Source of the DNA: Segniliparus rotundus DSM 44985
GTDB lineage: Bacteria > Actinomycetota > Actinomycetes > Mycobacteriales > Mycobacteriaceae
Reading direction: 5' to 3'
DNA: 64,000 bases
Assembly (NCBI RefSeq): GCF_000092825.1
Contig: NC_014168.1
Span: forward strand, 2,347,946 to 2,411,945
Below the pieces are notes generated by a model. It was not told the DNA's origin and did no database searches. It saw only the letters and a program-made list of their open reading frames with translations. This document shows, piece by piece, positions 46,363-58,456 of the stretch; positions within the stretch are counted from its first letter, which is position 1, and every line of letters begins with the position of its first letter. The position numbers and the translations under genes were made by a program.

Positions 46363-47478
46363 ATGCGTGTGATTGCTGTGAACCCCGGCTCCTCGAGTGT
46401 GAAACTCGCCGTCGTAGAAGAAGGAGAGCGCACCCTCCAGAACGTCACGTGCGACCCATCGGCTGAGGCTGTGGAAGGCCCGCTCAAGGGGTTGGCCGCC
46501 CAATGGCGCCTTGACGCGGTGGGGGTGCGATTCGTGCACGGCGGGAGGTGTCGAGAGCCGCTCCTGCTCGACGAGCAGGAGCGCAGCAGGTTGGCGGAAC
46601 TCACATGGATGGCTCCGCTGCACCAGCCGTTGTCGCTCGCGCTCGCGGACCTCGCGGCTCGGACGTTCCAGCTTCCCGTCGTGGCGTGCTTCGACACCGC
46701 GTTTCACGCCCAACTCCCCGAGGCGGCCGCGCGCTACGCCCTCCCGAGAGCCTGGACGAAAGAGTACGGGCTGCGCCGCTACGGGTTCCACGGGCTGTCC
46801 TGCGCGTACGCGCAGCGCAGGACAGCCGACCTGCTCGCCGCGGCTTCAGAAGAGTTGCAGCTGGTGTGCTGCCATATCGGCGCGGGAGTCTCGGTGACCG
46901 CTATCAAGGACAGGCGCAGCGTCGACACGTCGATGGGCTTCACGCCGTTGGAGGGGACGGTGATGTCCACTCGCTCCGGCAGCGTCGACCCAGGACTGCT
47001 GCTGCATCTGCTCGGCACGGGGGTCACGGACACGGCTGGGATGAACGAAACTCTCGAGCGCTCCAGCGGGCTGGCCGGAATGACCGGCACCAGCGGCGAC
47101 CTGCGCAAGGTGCTCGCCTTGCGAGCAGCTGCTGACCCGGACGCGACGTTGGCGGTCGATGTGTACCTGCACCGGCTTCGCCGCGAGATCGCTGCGGCGG
47201 CGGCTTCGCTGGGCCGCCTGGACGCGCTGGTGCTCACCGGCGGCGTTGCAGAGCACGAGCCGGACCTGATGGGGGAGCTGCTGAGCGATCTCGGCGTGTT
47301 GGGGATCCATGTCGAACAGGCGGCGTTGCGCGCCTCCGGGGACAGAGTCGTGAGCCCCTTGGGCGCTTCCCCGCGAGTGCTGATGCTCGCCGCTCGTGAA
47401 GAGCTGGAAATCGCGCGGCAGGCCGAGCTCGTGGTCCTGAGGGCGCAAGTCCCCGCGACAAGTGACTTTCGGCCGTAG
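46363..47478 (+). CDS. ackA: Acetate kinase family protein
   Basis: 371 aa. VIAVNPGSSSVKLAVVEEGE (phosphate loop), FDTAFHAQLPEAA, RRYGFHGLSCAYA, HIGAGVSVTAIKDRRSVDTS and LVLTGGVAEHEP are the family motifs. Converts acetyl phosphate and ADP to acetate and ATP. Somewhat shorter than the usual 390-400 aa. Its substrate is the product of the phosphoketolase encoded 1.6 kb downstream. GGGAGG precedes the ATG at 46363. Confidence 0.92.
   Translation: MRVIAVNPGSSSVKLAVVEEGERTLQNVTCDPSAEAVEGPLKGLAAQWRLDAVGVRFVHGGRCREPLLLDEQERSRLAELTWMAPLHQPLSLALADLAARTFQLPVVACFDTAFHAQLPEAAARYALPRAWTKEYGLRRYGFHGLSCAYAQRRTADLLAAASEELQLVCCHIGAGVSVTAIKDRRSVDTSMGFTPLEGTVMSTRSGSVDPGLLLHLLGTGVTDTAGMNETLERSSGLAGMTGTSGDLRKVLALRAAADPDATLAVDVYLHRLRREIAAAAASLGRLDALVLTGGVAEHEPDLMGELLSDLGVLGIHVEQAALRASGDRVVSPLGASPRVLMLAAREELEIARQAELVVLRAQVPATSDFRP
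47460..47477 (+). promoter_or_regulatory. Weak DosR-box-like site before CBS gene
   Basis: AAGTGACTTTCGGCCGTA overlaps the end of ackA, 76 bp before the CBS gene. It matches 10 of 14 core DosR positions. Confidence 0.3.
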
Positions 47479-47552
47479 TCGCGCGGCCCCGAATGCAATA
47501 GCGTCGAAATCACCGAGAAACTCGGACGGACACCCGAGATCAGGAGAGCACA

Positions 47553-48119
47553 ATGCGGGCTCGAGACATCATGAGCAGCCCGGTCGTCGTCGTGACCCCG
47601 GACATGCCGGTCCATGAGGCGACGGCGCTGTTGGCCGGTCGGGGATTCACCTCGCTGCCGGTGGTCGACAAAGACGGCAACCTCGTCGGCGTGGTCGGCG
47701 AGCACGAGCTGATGCGCGCACAGCCGTCTCTGCGCGACCGGCCGGTCGTCTCGACCGTCGAATCCGTGATGCGGCCGTGCACGACCGGCGTGAACGCGGC
47801 CAGCACCGCAGCGCAGCTCGCGGCGGTGCTGGCCGAAGAGGGAAGGCGGAGCGTCCCTGTCCTGCAAGGCTCTCAGGTGATCGGCGTCGTCACCCGCCGC
47901 GATCTGCTCAAAGCGCTCTCCCGCGCGGATTGGGCGATCATGAGCGACATCCGCGAGCGATTATCCGTTTACCGCGGTGTAGAGGGCTGGGTCGTCGAGC
48001 TGCACGACGGAGTCGTCGGGGTCGAAGGCGATTTCGACAACGTGGCAGAGAGAGCCATGGTCGCTGGACTCGTCGAGTCGGTGCCCGGTGTGACCAGTGT
48101 GAGCCTCGTCGAACGCTGA
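47553..48119 (+). CDS. CBS-pair protein with C-terminal BON domain
   Basis: 188 aa. Two CBS motifs (RARDIMSSPVVVVTPDMPVH and VESVMRPCTTGVNAASTAAQ) followed by a BON-like end (VVELHDGVVGVEGDFDNVAE). CBS pairs bind adenine nucleotides, so this may be an energy sensor. Similar to hypoxia-regulated CBS proteins of mycobacteria. Not coupled to its neighbours (52-bp gap). Confidence 0.85.
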   Translation: MRARDIMSSPVVVVTPDMPVHEATALLAGRGFTSLPVVDKDGNLVGVVGEHELMRAQPSLRDRPVVSTVESVMRPCTTGVNAASTAAQLAAVLAEEGRRSVPVLQGSQVIGVVTRRDLLKALSRADWAIMSDIRERLSVYRGVEGWVVELHDGVVGVEGDFDNVAERAMVAGLVESVPGVTSVSLVER

Positions 48120-48170
48120 AGACCAACGACCAATACCCCCTGGACGAAGAACATCGAAGGAGATCAGGAA

Positions 48171-49118
48171 ATGAGCACCACCGAAAAGTCAGCGATCCTC
48201 GTGGGAGTCGACGGATCCGTTGCGGCAACCCTCGCGGTCAAGTGGGCGGCGAGCGAAGCGGCTCGCCGCAATGCGCCGCTGCACTTCGCCCACGCCGTGG
48301 ATTACGCAGGCATTGCCTCCGGCTTCAACCTCGCCTTCTCCCAGAGCTTCTTTGACGCGATGGAGGACGACAGCAAGGCCTTCCTGGCGGAAGCCGAACG
48401 GGAGGCCCGTTCGGTCGCCCCGGACGTGCGGGTCAGCGTCGAACAGTTGGCCGGACCCCCGGTGACGGCGCTCGTCGAATCATCGAAGCACGCATTGCTC
48501 ACCGTGGTCGGAGCGAGGGGCAGCGGTGGTTTCGCCGAGCTGATCGCCGGGTCGATGCCCATCGCGCTCGCCGCCCGAGGGCATAGTCCCGTGGTGGTCG
48601 TGCGCCCGCCCGTCGGCGGCGGAGCGCTGACCCAGCCGAGCGGCGACCATGCCCCGTCTGCTGCCGGCCCAGTGGTGTTGGGCGTGGACGGCTCACCGGC
48701 CAGCGAAGAGGCTATCGCATGGGCTTTCGAAGAGGCCTCGTTCCGGCACGCGGAGCTCGTCGCGATGCACGCCTGGGCCGAGCTGCCTTCTCCGAGCATT
48801 TACACGTACGGGACCGAATATATCGAAGACTGGGACGACGCCAAGAACCGGCACGAGGAGATCCTCGCCGAACGGCTGGCCGGTTGGCAGGAGAAGTACC
48901 CCGACGTGCGCGTGCGCCGAGAGGTCGTCAGCTGGTCGCCGAAAGAGACGTTGATCCGGCATTCGCAGAAAGCCCAGCTCGTCGTGGTCGGCAGTAGGGG
49001 CCGGGGCGAATTCGCGAGCGTGCTGCTTGGCTCGGTGAGCCACGCGCTGATACACCACGCGGCCTGCCCTGTCCTCATCGTCCACCCGTGCGCCTCCCCT
49101 CACGGGAACAGGCCATGA
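48171..49118 (+). CDS. Tandem universal stress protein
   Basis: 315 aa with two Usp domains. Each has the nucleotide loop: [15 protein letters not shown] with [15 protein letters not shown], and [15 protein letters not shown] with [15 protein letters not shown]. Two-domain Usp proteins are the most numerous DosR targets in M. tuberculosis, and one lies just before dosR there. GAAGGAGA precedes the ATG. Its stop overlaps the phosphoketolase start (ATGA). Confidence 0.93.
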   Translation: MSTTEKSAILVGVDGSVAATLAVKWAASEAARRNAPLHFAHAVDYAGIASGFNLAFSQSFFDAMEDDSKAFLAEAEREARSVAPDVRVSVEQLAGPPVTALVESSKHALLTVVGARGSGGFAELIAGSMPIALAARGHSPVVVVRPPVGGGALTQPSGDHAPSAAGPVVLGVDGSPASEEAIAWAFEEASFRHAELVAMHAWAELPSPSIYTYGTEYIEDWDDAKNRHEEILAERLAGWQEKYPDVRVRREVVSWSPKETLIRHSQKAQLVVVGSRGRGEFASVLLGSVSHALIHHAACPVLIVHPCASPHGNRP

Positions 49119-51559
49119 CCACTCTTGCCGTTGACCCGCCCGCCGCAGAACGATCTGCGGGGCAGCCGCTCACCCCGGAGCGGCTGCGGCAAGTCGACGC
49201 GCAATGGCGCGCGGCGAACTACCTGACCGTGGGCCAGATCTACCTCATGGGCAATCCGCTGCTGCGCGAGCCCCTGAGTCCTGAGCAGATCAAACCCCGG
49301 CTGCTGGGGCATTGGGGCACCTCCCCGGGCCTGAACTTCGTCTACGCCCATCTCAACCGGGCCATCGTCGAACATGGGTCGAACCTGATGTACGTGATCG
49401 GACCGGGCCACGGGGGTCCGGCGTTGTTCGCGAACACCTGGCTCGAAGGCAGCTACAGCGAGGTGCGGCCCGACATCCCCCGGAACGAAGAAGGCATGCG
49501 GACGCTGTTCCACGAGTTCTCCTTCCCAGGCGGGGTCCCGAGCCATGTGGCTCCAGAGGTGCCCGGGTCTATTCATGAGGGCGGCGAGTTGGGGTATTCC
49601 TTGGCGCACGCCTACGGCGCAGTGCTCGACAATCCGGACCTGGTCACGGCCTGCGTGGTCGGCGACGGGGAGGCGGAGACCGGACCGCTCGCCACGAGCT
49701 GGCACGCGAACAAGTTCCTCGACCCCGCGCACGACGGCGCGGTGTTGCCGATCCTGCACCTGAACGGTTACAAGATCGCGAACCCCGCAGTGCTCGCCCG
49801 AATCCCAAAGGGGGAGCTCGACGCGTTGCTGCGCGGCTACGGCCACGACCCGATCCACGTGGAGGGCTCCGACCCGGCGGTGCTGCACCAGCAGATGGCC
49901 GCCGCGCTGGACGAGGCGCTCGGCAGGATCCAGACCTTCCAGTTCCTCGCGCGCTTCGGCAGGCCGGCGACGCACGAGAGCGACCGCCCGGCGTGGCCGA
50001 TGATCGTGCTGCGCACCGCCAAGGGCTGGACCGGGCCCGCGCAGGTGGGCGGAGTCCCGGTGGAGGGCACATGGCGCGCTCACCAGGTCCCCTTGCCCGG
50101 GGTCCGGGAGAACGCCGCGCATCTGCGACAGCTGGAGGCGTGGATGCGCTCATACCGCCCCGAGGAGTTGTTCGACGCGTGTGGCAGCCCTGCGCCGGAC
50201 GTCGTCGCGTTAATCCCCTCCGGCGGGGCGCGCATGGGCTCCAACCGGCACGCCAACGGCGGGCGGATCCTGCGCCCGCTCGAACTCCCCGAGCCGGGGG
50301 AGTTCTCCGTCGCGGTCGGCAGTCCGGGCGGGAGATGCGCGGAGCCGACCAGGCAATTGGGCAAATACTTGCGGGCGGTGATGGAGCGCAACGCCGCCGA
50401 GAGGAACTTCCGGCTGTTCGGACCGGACGAGACCGCGTCGAACCGGCTCGACGACGTGTATACCGTCACCGACAAGCAGTGGAACGCGCAGACTGTCTCA
50501 ACCGACGAGCACCTCGCCCACGACGGTCGGGTGCTGGAAGTGCTCTCCGAGCACCTGTGCCAAGGCTGGTTGGAGGGCTACCTCCTAACTGGCAGGCACG
50601 GGCTCCTCTCCTGCTACGAGGCGTTCGCCCACATCGTGGACTCGATGGTCAATCAGCACGCCAAATGGTTGAAAGTGTCCAAAGAGCTGCCGTGGCGTGC
50701 GCCGATCGCCTCGCTCAACTACCTGATCACCTCGCACGTTTGGCGCCAAGACCACAACGGGTTCTCCCATCAGGACCCGGGTTTCATCGACCATGTGGCG
50801 AACAAACGCGCCGAGGTGGCCCGGATCTACCTCCCGCCGGACGCGAACACGCTGCTGTGCGTCGCGGCGCACTGTTTGGCCAGCCGCGACTACATCAACG
50901 TGATCGTGGCGGGGAAGAACGACGCCCCCGTGTGGCTGACCGCCGAAGAAGCCGCGTTGCACTGCGCGCGGGGTGCCGGAGTCTTCGAATGGGCCTCCAA
51001 CGACGCGGACGGCGAGCCAGACGTGGTCTTGGCCTGCGCGGGCGACGTGCCCACCGTCGAGGTGCTCGCCGCCGTCTCGATCCTGCGCGAGCGCCTGGCG
51101 GATCTGAGAGTCCGGGTGGTGAACGTGGTGGACCTTTTCCGGCTGCAACCCGCCGACCAGCACCCGCACGGGATGCCCGACCAAGAGTACGACGCCCTGT
51201 TCACCGCCGACAAGCCGGTGATCTTCGCCTTCCACGGCTACCCTGCGCTCATCCACCGGCTGACGTACCGTCGCGGCGGACACAGCAACCTGCATGTGCG
51301 CGGATACTTGGAGGAGGGCACCACGACCACGCCCTTCGACATGCTGGTGCTCAACAAGGCCGACCGCTTCCAGCTCGTCATCGACGTCGTGGACCGCGCC
51401 CCTGAACTGCGCAGTCCTGAATTGAGCGAACGAGCTGCGCAGCTGCGGCAGGACATGCAGGGCGCGCACCAGCGGCATCGGGCATGGATCCGCGCGCACG
51501 GCGAAGACCTGCCCGACGTGCGAGAATGGACGTGGCATATGAAAGGAGGCAGCGCGTGA
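49115..51559 (+). CDS. xfp: Phosphoketolase (xylulose-5-P/fructose-6-P)
   Basis: 814 aa thiamine-diphosphate enzyme. [78 protein letters not shown] and the C-terminal [20 protein letters not shown] are the family signatures. Splits pentose or fructose phosphates with phosphate into acetyl phosphate plus a sugar phosphate, with no redox step. Translationally coupled to the Usp upstream and to dosR downstream, which places central metabolism in the same transcript as the hypoxia regulator. Confidence 0.96.
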   Translation: MTTLAVDPPAAERSAGQPLTPERLRQVDAQWRAANYLTVGQIYLMGNPLLREPLSPEQIKPRLLGHWGTSPGLNFVYAHLNRAIVEHGSNLMYVIGPGHGGPALFANTWLEGSYSEVRPDIPRNEEGMRTLFHEFSFPGGVPSHVAPEVPGSIHEGGELGYSLAHAYGAVLDNPDLVTACVVGDGEAETGPLATSWHANKFLDPAHDGAVLPILHLNGYKIANPAVLARIPKGELDALLRGYGHDPIHVEGSDPAVLHQQMAAALDEALGRIQTFQFLARFGRPATHESDRPAWPMIVLRTAKGWTGPAQVGGVPVEGTWRAHQVPLPGVRENAAHLRQLEAWMRSYRPEELFDACGSPAPDVVALIPSGGARMGSNRHANGGRILRPLELPEPGEFSVAVGSPGGRCAEPTRQLGKYLRAVMERNAAERNFRLFGPDETASNRLDDVYTVTDKQWNAQTVSTDEHLAHDGRVLEVLSEHLCQGWLEGYLLTGRHGLLSCYEAFAHIVDSMVNQHAKWLKVSKELPWRAPIASLNYLITSHVWRQDHNGFSHQDPGFIDHVANKRAEVARIYLPPDANTLLCVAAHCLASRDYINVIVAGKNDAPVWLTAEEAALHCARGAGVFEWASNDADGEPDVVLACAGDVPTVEVLAAVSILRERLADLRVRVVNVVDLFRLQPADQHPHGMPDQEYDALFTADKPVIFAFHGYPALIHRLTYRRGGHSNLHVRGYLEEGTTTTPFDMLVLNKADRFQLVIDVVDRAPELRSPELSERAAQLRQDMQGAHQRHRAWIRAHGEDLPDVREWTWHMKGGSA

Positions 51560-52209
51560 TAACCGTGTTCCTCGTCGACGACCACGAGATGATCCGTCGC
51601 GGCGTGGCCGACCTTCTGGAGGAGACCGAGGGGTTGACCGTGATCGGCCAAGCCTCGACGGTCGCCGAAGCGCTCACGCGGATACCCGCGTTGCGACCGG
51701 ACGTCGCGGTGCTCGACGTGCGCCTTCCCGACGGCAACGGCGTCGAGCTGTGCCGGGGCTTGCGTTCGACGCTGCCGGAGCTGCACTGTCTGATGTTCAC
51801 CTCTTTCACCGACGAGCACGCCATGCTGGACGCGGTCATGGCAGGCGCGAGCGGCTATGCCATCAAAGACATCAAAGGGATGGAACTGGTCTCAGCGGTG
51901 CGCTCCGTCGGCGCGGGCCGATCCCTGCTCGACAGCCGGGTCACGACGGCACTCGTGAACCGGCTGAGAGCGGCTGCGGACAAGCACTCCCCCCTCGTCA
52001 GGCTCACCGAACAGGAGCGCGTGCTCCTCGACCTGATCGGCGAAGGGCTGACCAACCGACAGATCGCCCAGCGGATGTTCCTCGCGGAAAAAACCATTAA
52101 AAACTACGTGTCTCGGCTGCTCACAAAACTCGGCCTGGACCGACGCACCCAAGCGGCGGTGCTGGTCACGAAGCTCCACGACGAATCACAGCCATCTGTG
52201 ACGGATTAG
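51556..52209 (+). CDS. dosR: DosR/DevR-type response regulator
   Basis: 217 aa, the same length as M. tuberculosis DosR. The receiver domain has DDHE and the phospho-acceptor Asp54 in [20 protein letters not shown]. LuxR-type output domain: [20 protein letters not shown] then [15 protein letters not shown]. Segments such as DIKGMEL and AGRSLLD are DosR-specific. The GTG start at 51556 overlaps the phosphoketolase stop; AAAGGAGG upstream. Confidence 0.95.
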   Translation: MITVFLVDDHEMIRRGVADLLEETEGLTVIGQASTVAEALTRIPALRPDVAVLDVRLPDGNGVELCRGLRSTLPELHCLMFTSFTDEHAMLDAVMAGASGYAIKDIKGMELVSAVRSVGAGRSLLDSRVTTALVNRLRAAADKHSPLVRLTEQERVLLDLIGEGLTNRQIAQRMFLAEKTIKNYVSRLLTKLGLDRRTQAAVLVTKLHDESQPSVTD

Positions 52210-52300
52210 GGCTCCTGCGCCATCAGCAAACCTGATGATTAGATTTCTGTCACAATGGAACGATGACAGGCCGCCAAAATCCGACTGCTAGCCGGTCTGA

Positions 52301-53986
<1,686 letters not shown>

Positions 53987-54030
53987 GGGCACGTAGCCGC
54001 GCGAGCAATGGCGATCAGGGACGAGTCCGC

Positions 54031-54285
54031 CTAATTCGGCGGGATAGCGAGCCAGCGCGGCAGGGGATAGCTGCCGAACGCGCTGATCACCGTCATCTTG
54101 ATCCCGGCGACGACGAGCACCCAGAGCAGTACTTGTTTCCCAACCGAGATCTCCCCTGGCAGGAAAACCGCGCCGGTGAGCAGCATTAGGGCGCTGCAGA
54201 TCAACCAGCTGAACCGCTCCACAGGCGTGATCCGCACGATTCGGAGCAGTGGAGGCTTGTGACTGCTTGTTTTTGTGTCGACCAT
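54031..54285 (-). CDS. Small two-helix membrane protein
   Basis: 84 aa. RFSWLICSALMLLTGAVFLP and VGKQVLLWVLVVAGIKMTVI are membrane helices; the C-terminus is GSYPLPRWLAIPPN. ATG at 54285 preferred (AAAGG upstream) over one 11 codons earlier that would overlap the direct repeats. Convergent with dosS. Unknown, possibly an island stress protein. Confidence 0.6.
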   Translation of the reverse strand: MVDTKTSSHKPPLLRIVRITPVERFSWLICSALMLLTGAVFLPGEISVGKQVLLWVLVVAGIKMTVISAFGSYPLPRWLAIPPN

Positions 54286-54304
54286 GCTCGTGCCTTTCTT
54301 TGTC

Positions 54305-54345
54305 GATGACAAGAACATCGTGTTGTAGATGACAAGACCATCGTG
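54305..54345. repeat. Direct repeat upstream of the small membrane protein
   Basis: GATGACAAGA[A/C]CATCGTG at 54305-54322 and 54328-54345, one mismatch, 23-bp period. Located 20-60 bp upstream of the 84-aa gene on its promoter side. Candidate activator or repressor sites. Confidence 0.5.
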
Positions 54346-54378
54346 CGCTGTTACGCCGCTGCGCTATAGGGCCAAAAG

Positions 54379-54999
54379 TCATCGGGCGCAGTCCTTTCGG
54401 CCCAAGGGTTCGCGCCCCGACGGTTGGCACGGCGCGATCCTGTCCGCACCTGGCGCAATCGGGCATGTGAGTGGACTGCATGCCATGACGCGAATCTTGT
54501 TGGCCATGATGCGCCAGGTCGACGGCGTCGCCTTCTCGGAGCGAGTATGTGGCCGCTGCGGCGCGCACTTCCACATGGACGCGCTTGCCATGAAAACCGA
54601 CCGTGAGAAACCCGCCGTCAACCGCAGCCGTTGCCCTGGAACGAGGTTTGCCGCCACCGCGAACCGGCGAGATCCGGGGAGCTTTCTGTAGCGGACGTCG
54701 AACGGCTCGTCGTCGACACGCAGACGGATCAATTTCCCGTTGGTGACGTTGACGACAGTCTGCCCGGACTCCGGATATCCGTACTCGGCTTCGGCGTAGG
54801 GCAGCCACCGTAGCTCGTACACCCCTCCCAGATAGGAGCCGGGCAAACCATGAGGTTCTCCCTCGTCGAAGTTCCCACGCCAGCCGATATGCCTGTTGGC
54901 GAGGGCGAACACCGGCTCTGTCTGCGCCAACACGTCCAGATCGAGCTGGGTTTCCCGCACTCGCCATGGCGCGACCTCGAACGCCGGGTGCTCGATCAT
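54379..54999 (-). pseudogene. Glycoside hydrolase family 65 (sugar phosphorylase) remnant
   Basis: Starts IEHPAFEVAPWRVRETQLDL and continues FALANRHIGWRGNFDEGEPH, LPGSYLGGVYELRWLPYAEA, the N-terminal domain of maltose/trehalose-phosphorylase-type enzymes (Rv3401-like). The sequence loses homology after about 110 residues through frameshifts, and the catalytic barrel is absent. ATGA overlap with the HAD gene shows the former operon. Confidence 0.75.
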
Positions 55000-55496
55000 G
55001 CCGAGCACAGCAGATCTGCTAAATCTGCGACGACGATGTCCGCGCCACAAGCGCGCAACCGCCTCGCCTGGCCCGACCGGTCAAACCCGACGACACGGTT
55101 CACCCCGACGACAAAAGCGAACCCGCCCTCTCGGCCAGCGGAAAAACCGGCGAACGTGTCTTCGAACACGGTGGCGGCGGACGGTGGGGCTCCGAGCATG
55201 CGCGCGGCGGTGAGGTAGGTGTCGGGGGACGGTTTGCCCCGCAGTCCGGGGCTGCGGGCGACGTTCCCGTCGACCAGGTTGAAGGGAACGAAACGCTCGC
55301 CCGTGCACACGGACCGCGCCCGCAAATATTCGTCCAACATCTCCCGCCACGCTTCTGCGTGCATTGACTCGTTACGTGTGAGCATGCCGTCTATTTTGAA
55401 GAGGCAGACCCGGGCGGGACTGGGCAGGCCGAGCGAGGACGAATAGCTTCCATCGGGAGGCGTGGTCACGGGAGGCATGGTTGCATTCCCATTCAC
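54996..55496 (-). pseudogene. Beta-phosphoglucomutase-like HAD gene, internally deleted
   Basis: Starts like Rv3400-type enzymes (PARVCLFKIDGMLTRNESMH then AEAWREMLDEYLRARSVCTG) and ends normally (GLRGKPSPDTYLTAARMLGA, VFEDTFAGFSAGREGGFAFV). The cap domain and about 90-100 residues between PFNLVDG and ARSPGLRGK are missing. The nucleophile Asp of FDLDG is replaced by Lys (FKIDG). It cannot be an active phosphatase or mutase. Confidence 0.75.
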
Positions 55497-55867
55497 ATCT
55501 GCCGCGCAGCTTGTTGGCCTGCCACGAGCGCCGCAGCTGTCTCCGCTGACAGGTCCACCTGATGGCGGCGTAGAAACTCGAATGTCACGCGCGGACCGTC
55601 CACGCAGTCGAATGTTCTGTTCATCGCGTCAGCGGGAAGCAGGGCCGCGTATTGCTTGAGGCCCCTGAGGGCGTCCGTTGTTCTTCTTGGCCTCCATCGG
55701 CTGATCTCTGTCGTGGGGCTGGCTCGATGACCGGCAACTACGGCATTGCCAGCTCGCAGTTCGCCGCTGTGGGGCTTGCGCCGCCAGCGGTTGGTTGAAC
55801 GTCCGTCTGCTGGGATACCGATTGCGCCCCGCTTTGTTCCTGCCACGAAAAGACGCGGCAGGAACAA
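55493..55867 (-). pseudogene. Fragment upstream of HAD gene, unrecognised
   Basis: An open frame of 124 codons whose last 60 (DALRGLKQYAALLPADAMNR, TFDCVDGPRVTFEFLRRHQV, then DLSAETAAALVAGQQAARQM) look like genuine protein and overlap the HAD start by 4 bp. The 5' part runs through a hairpin and is not protein-like. Probably the C-terminal remnant of a lost gene. Confidence 0.4.
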
Positions 55868-55876
55868 AGCGGGGCG
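55825..55876 (-). terminator. 20-bp perfect stem-loop after the SPFH gene
   Basis: Exact 20-bp arms (55825-55844 and 55857-55876) with a 12-nt loop, beginning 10 bp beyond the SPFH stop codon. No T-run on either side. Likely terminator. Confidence 0.6.
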
Positions 55877-55885
55877 GGCATTGGC

Positions 55886-56812
55886 TTATTGCGCTGGCAG
55901 GGACAACGCCGTCGGCTCCGCGATCTGGCGCGACTCGTCTTGGCGTTGTCCGGCCCTCAGTGTGGGCGCTTTCCCATTGACGGCCGTCAGCCATTCGCCA
56001 AGGCGGTAGCCGCCCACATGATCGGCGGTGCCCGGGGCCTGCTGGTTCTTCTCCTTGGGGCCGTCGAAGAAGCGGAGCAACTCCACCGGGAAGGGCATGA
56101 CCAAGGTGCTGTTCTTTTCCGCCGCGACATCGACGACGGTCTGCAACAGACGCAATTGCAGCGCGCCGGGGGTGTCCGCCATCCGCTCCGCCGCCTGGGC
56201 CAGCTTCTCGGACGCCTGGAACTCGCCCTCGGCGGCGATGACCCTCGCCCTGCGTTCCCGCTCGGCCTCTGCTTGGCGAGACATCGAGCGTTTCATCCCA
56301 TCGGGCAGCGAGACGTCTTTGATCTCGACCCGCTCGATCAAAAGCCCCCAAGGCCCTTCGGTCGGCGCGTCGATGACGGCTTTGAGCTCGGCGTTCATCC
56401 TTTGGCGGTCCGAGAGCAGGATGTCGAGCTCGGACCCGCCGATCACCGACCGAAGCGAGGTTTGCGCGACCTGCCCGACAGCCCGCTCGTAGTCCTCGAC
56501 TTTGATCAGCGCCTTCACCGGGTCGACCACCCGGAAATAGACCACGGCGTCGACCGTCACGGTGACGTTGTCCTTCGTGATCGCTCCTTGAGCGGGGACG
56601 CCGAGCACCACGGTGCGCAGGGAGACTTTGGCCATCCGGTCGGCGAACGGGACGATCACCCGCAGACCAGGCTCGCGTAACCCGGGCAGCAGCCGGCCGA
56701 ACCGGAACACCACGCCTTTCTCGAACTGCTGCACCAGTCGCACGCTGGCGACCAACAGTGTCAATCCGAGGAGAACAAAAGCAAAAACAATGAGAGGAAG
56801 AGCGGTCGTCAT
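55886..56812 (-). CDS. Slipin/stomatin-like SPFH protein
   Basis: 308 aa. N-terminal membrane anchor (LPLIVFAFVLLGLTLLVASV), then the SPFH domain: VVFRFGRLLPGLREPGLRVI, NVTVTVDAVVYFRVVDPVKA, and the coiled-coil RQAEAERERRARVIAAEGEF. Membrane-microdomain scaffold. Usually paired with an NfeD protein, which is not seen here. Confidence 0.9.
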   Translation of the reverse strand: MTTALPLIVFAFVLLGLTLLVASVRLVQQFEKGVVFRFGRLLPGLREPGLRVIVPFADRMAKVSLRTVVLGVPAQGAITKDNVTVTVDAVVYFRVVDPVKALIKVEDYERAVGQVAQTSLRSVIGGSELDILLSDRQRMNAELKAVIDAPTEGPWGLLIERVEIKDVSLPDGMKRSMSRQAEAERERRARVIAAEGEFQASEKLAQAAERMADTPGALQLRLLQTVVDVAAEKNSTLVMPFPVELLRFFDGPKEKNQQAPGTADHVGGYRLGEWLTAVNGKAPTLRAGQRQDESRQIAEPTALSLPAQ

Positions 56813-56887
56813 GATTTGTTCCTGAACTTTCCTGAGAAGGTGCTCCGGCGACAGTCATTTCGCCTGTCGTCTGCCCTGTCCTCAACG

Positions 56888-58456
56888 CTACGTCGACGAC
56901 AGCCTGCGAGGCAGAGGCTTTGGTCCATCTCCGTGGGGGCTTTCGGCACGAGCAAAGATCTGCTGCGCTGCTCGTTCCCATGCCGCGAGCGCGGCGGCGG
57001 CCGATGTTTCGAGCGGCGCGCTCGTGTCGACATCGGTCGCCTGTGTCCACGCTCCCGCGTCTGTCGCCATGGCTCGGGCGATGTCCGCCGTCGCGTCCGA
57101 AAAACCTGCCCGGCGGTGCGCGATACGCCGCTCGGCCACATCGGGCGGGGTGGTGCAGCGGAGCGCGACCACTGCTGCGTCAGTCTCGCGGCCGAGCTGC
57201 TGGGCTCGTTCGCGCTCTCCCGCAGCGCCCCAGGACGCGTCGAGGATCACTGATTCGCCGTGCGACAACGCGTCCCGCGCCCGTTCGAACATCACTTGGT
57301 ACACCATCGAAGAGAGTTCTGGCGAGTACAGCCCGCTCGCGTACTGCCCGAGCTCCCCCGCGATCATGCGGGCGGTTTTCAGCTCATGCCGCACCAGGTC
57401 GCTGGAGATCACCTGTGCGCCGACTCGTTCCGCCAGCGCGTTGGCCAGTGTCGATTTCCCTGTGCCTGGCAGGCCGCCGACCAGCATGAGCCGGACTGCT
57501 CCGCGCTCCAGGTGGGCCGATGCCTCCGCCAAGTGCTGCCGCGCCTCCCGCCTGGACTCGTCGCAGCCTTGCTCGAAACGCAGGAACTCGACTTTCGCGC
57601 GCACCAGCGCCCGGTACGCGATGTAGTGGTCGACCAGCGAACGCGGCGCCGGGTCTTCGGCGGCGGCGAGATAGCCGCCGAGGAAGCCCCCGGCGAGGTC
57701 CGCCCTGCCGAGGTGTTCCAGGTCCATGACGAGGAACGCGGCGTCGTCGGCTCCGTCGACGAAACGCAGCCGGTCGTCGAAGTCGAGGCAGTCGAGGACC
57801 CGTGGTCCGTCGGGGAGGAGGAAGACGTCGTCGGCGATCAGATCGCCGTGGCCGTCGATGATCCTGCGCTGCGCGATCCGGTCGGCGAAAAGCGGCTCAC
57901 GACCGTGGAGATAATCCGCGGCCAGCCGTTCGACCCGGTCGATCAGCCAGCCGTGCTCCGCCGCCGCGGCGAATCCCCTGATCTCCGTCAGGTTCGCCTG
58001 CCAGCGTCGGCGCGTCGCGCAGGCCGTCCCTTCCGCGTCGATCTGAGCGCTCCGCCTGGCGAGGCGGTGGAAGGACGCGAGCTTGCGGGCGAGCTCGCCC
58101 AGGCCTTCCTTCGCATCGGCTTGGCCCAGCGCCAAAAGCGACAGCCTGGCCTCCTCCGGCATCCGGCGCATCACGACGACCGGCTCGTCCGGCCCCCCGC
58201 CCGGTTCCGTCAGGTGGGCGACCCCGAGGTACACATCGGGCGAGAAGCGCCGGTTGAGCTCCACCTCGCGGATACAGGCGCGTTCGCGGTCCTCGGTCCG
58301 GCGGAAGTCCAGGAAGGCGGTGGCGATCGGCTTTTTGAGCTTGTACGCGCGATCGCCCACCAGGAACACCACGCCCGAGTGGGTCTCGGCAACATCCGCG
58401 TACGGGGTGTGCGCCACCGCTGCGACTGCCGCTGTGTCCAACAGAGTCTGGGGCAT
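56888..58456 (-). CDS. Rv2004c-like phosphotransferase-P-loop kinase fusion
   Basis: 522 aa. The N-terminal half resembles aminoglycoside phosphotransferases (VGDRAYKLKKPIATAFLDFR, then IDGHGDLIADDVFLLPDGPR with VLDCLDFDDRLR). The C-terminal half is a P-loop kinase (LMLVGGLPGTGKSTLANALA, then VILDASWGAAGERERAQQLG). Same architecture as Rv2004c, a DosR-regulon protein of uncertain substrate. Divergent from the acg-like gene across 184 bp. Confidence 0.88.
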   Translation of the reverse strand: MPQTLLDTAAVAAVAHTPYADVAETHSGVVFLVGDRAYKLKKPIATAFLDFRRTEDRERACIREVELNRRFSPDVYLGVAHLTEPGGGPDEPVVVMRRMPEEARLSLLALGQADAKEGLGELARKLASFHRLARRSAQIDAEGTACATRRRWQANLTEIRGFAAAAEHGWLIDRVERLAADYLHGREPLFADRIAQRRIIDGHGDLIADDVFLLPDGPRVLDCLDFDDRLRFVDGADDAAFLVMDLEHLGRADLAGGFLGGYLAAAEDPAPRSLVDHYIAYRALVRAKVEFLRFEQGCDESRREARQHLAEASAHLERGAVRLMLVGGLPGTGKSTLANALAERVGAQVISSDLVRHELKTARMIAGELGQYASGLYSPELSSMVYQVMFERARDALSHGESVILDASWGAAGERERAQQLGRETDAAVVALRCTTPPDVAERRIAHRRAGFSDATADIARAMATDAGAWTQATDVDTSAPLETSAAAALAAWERAAQQIFARAESPHGDGPKPLPRRLSST

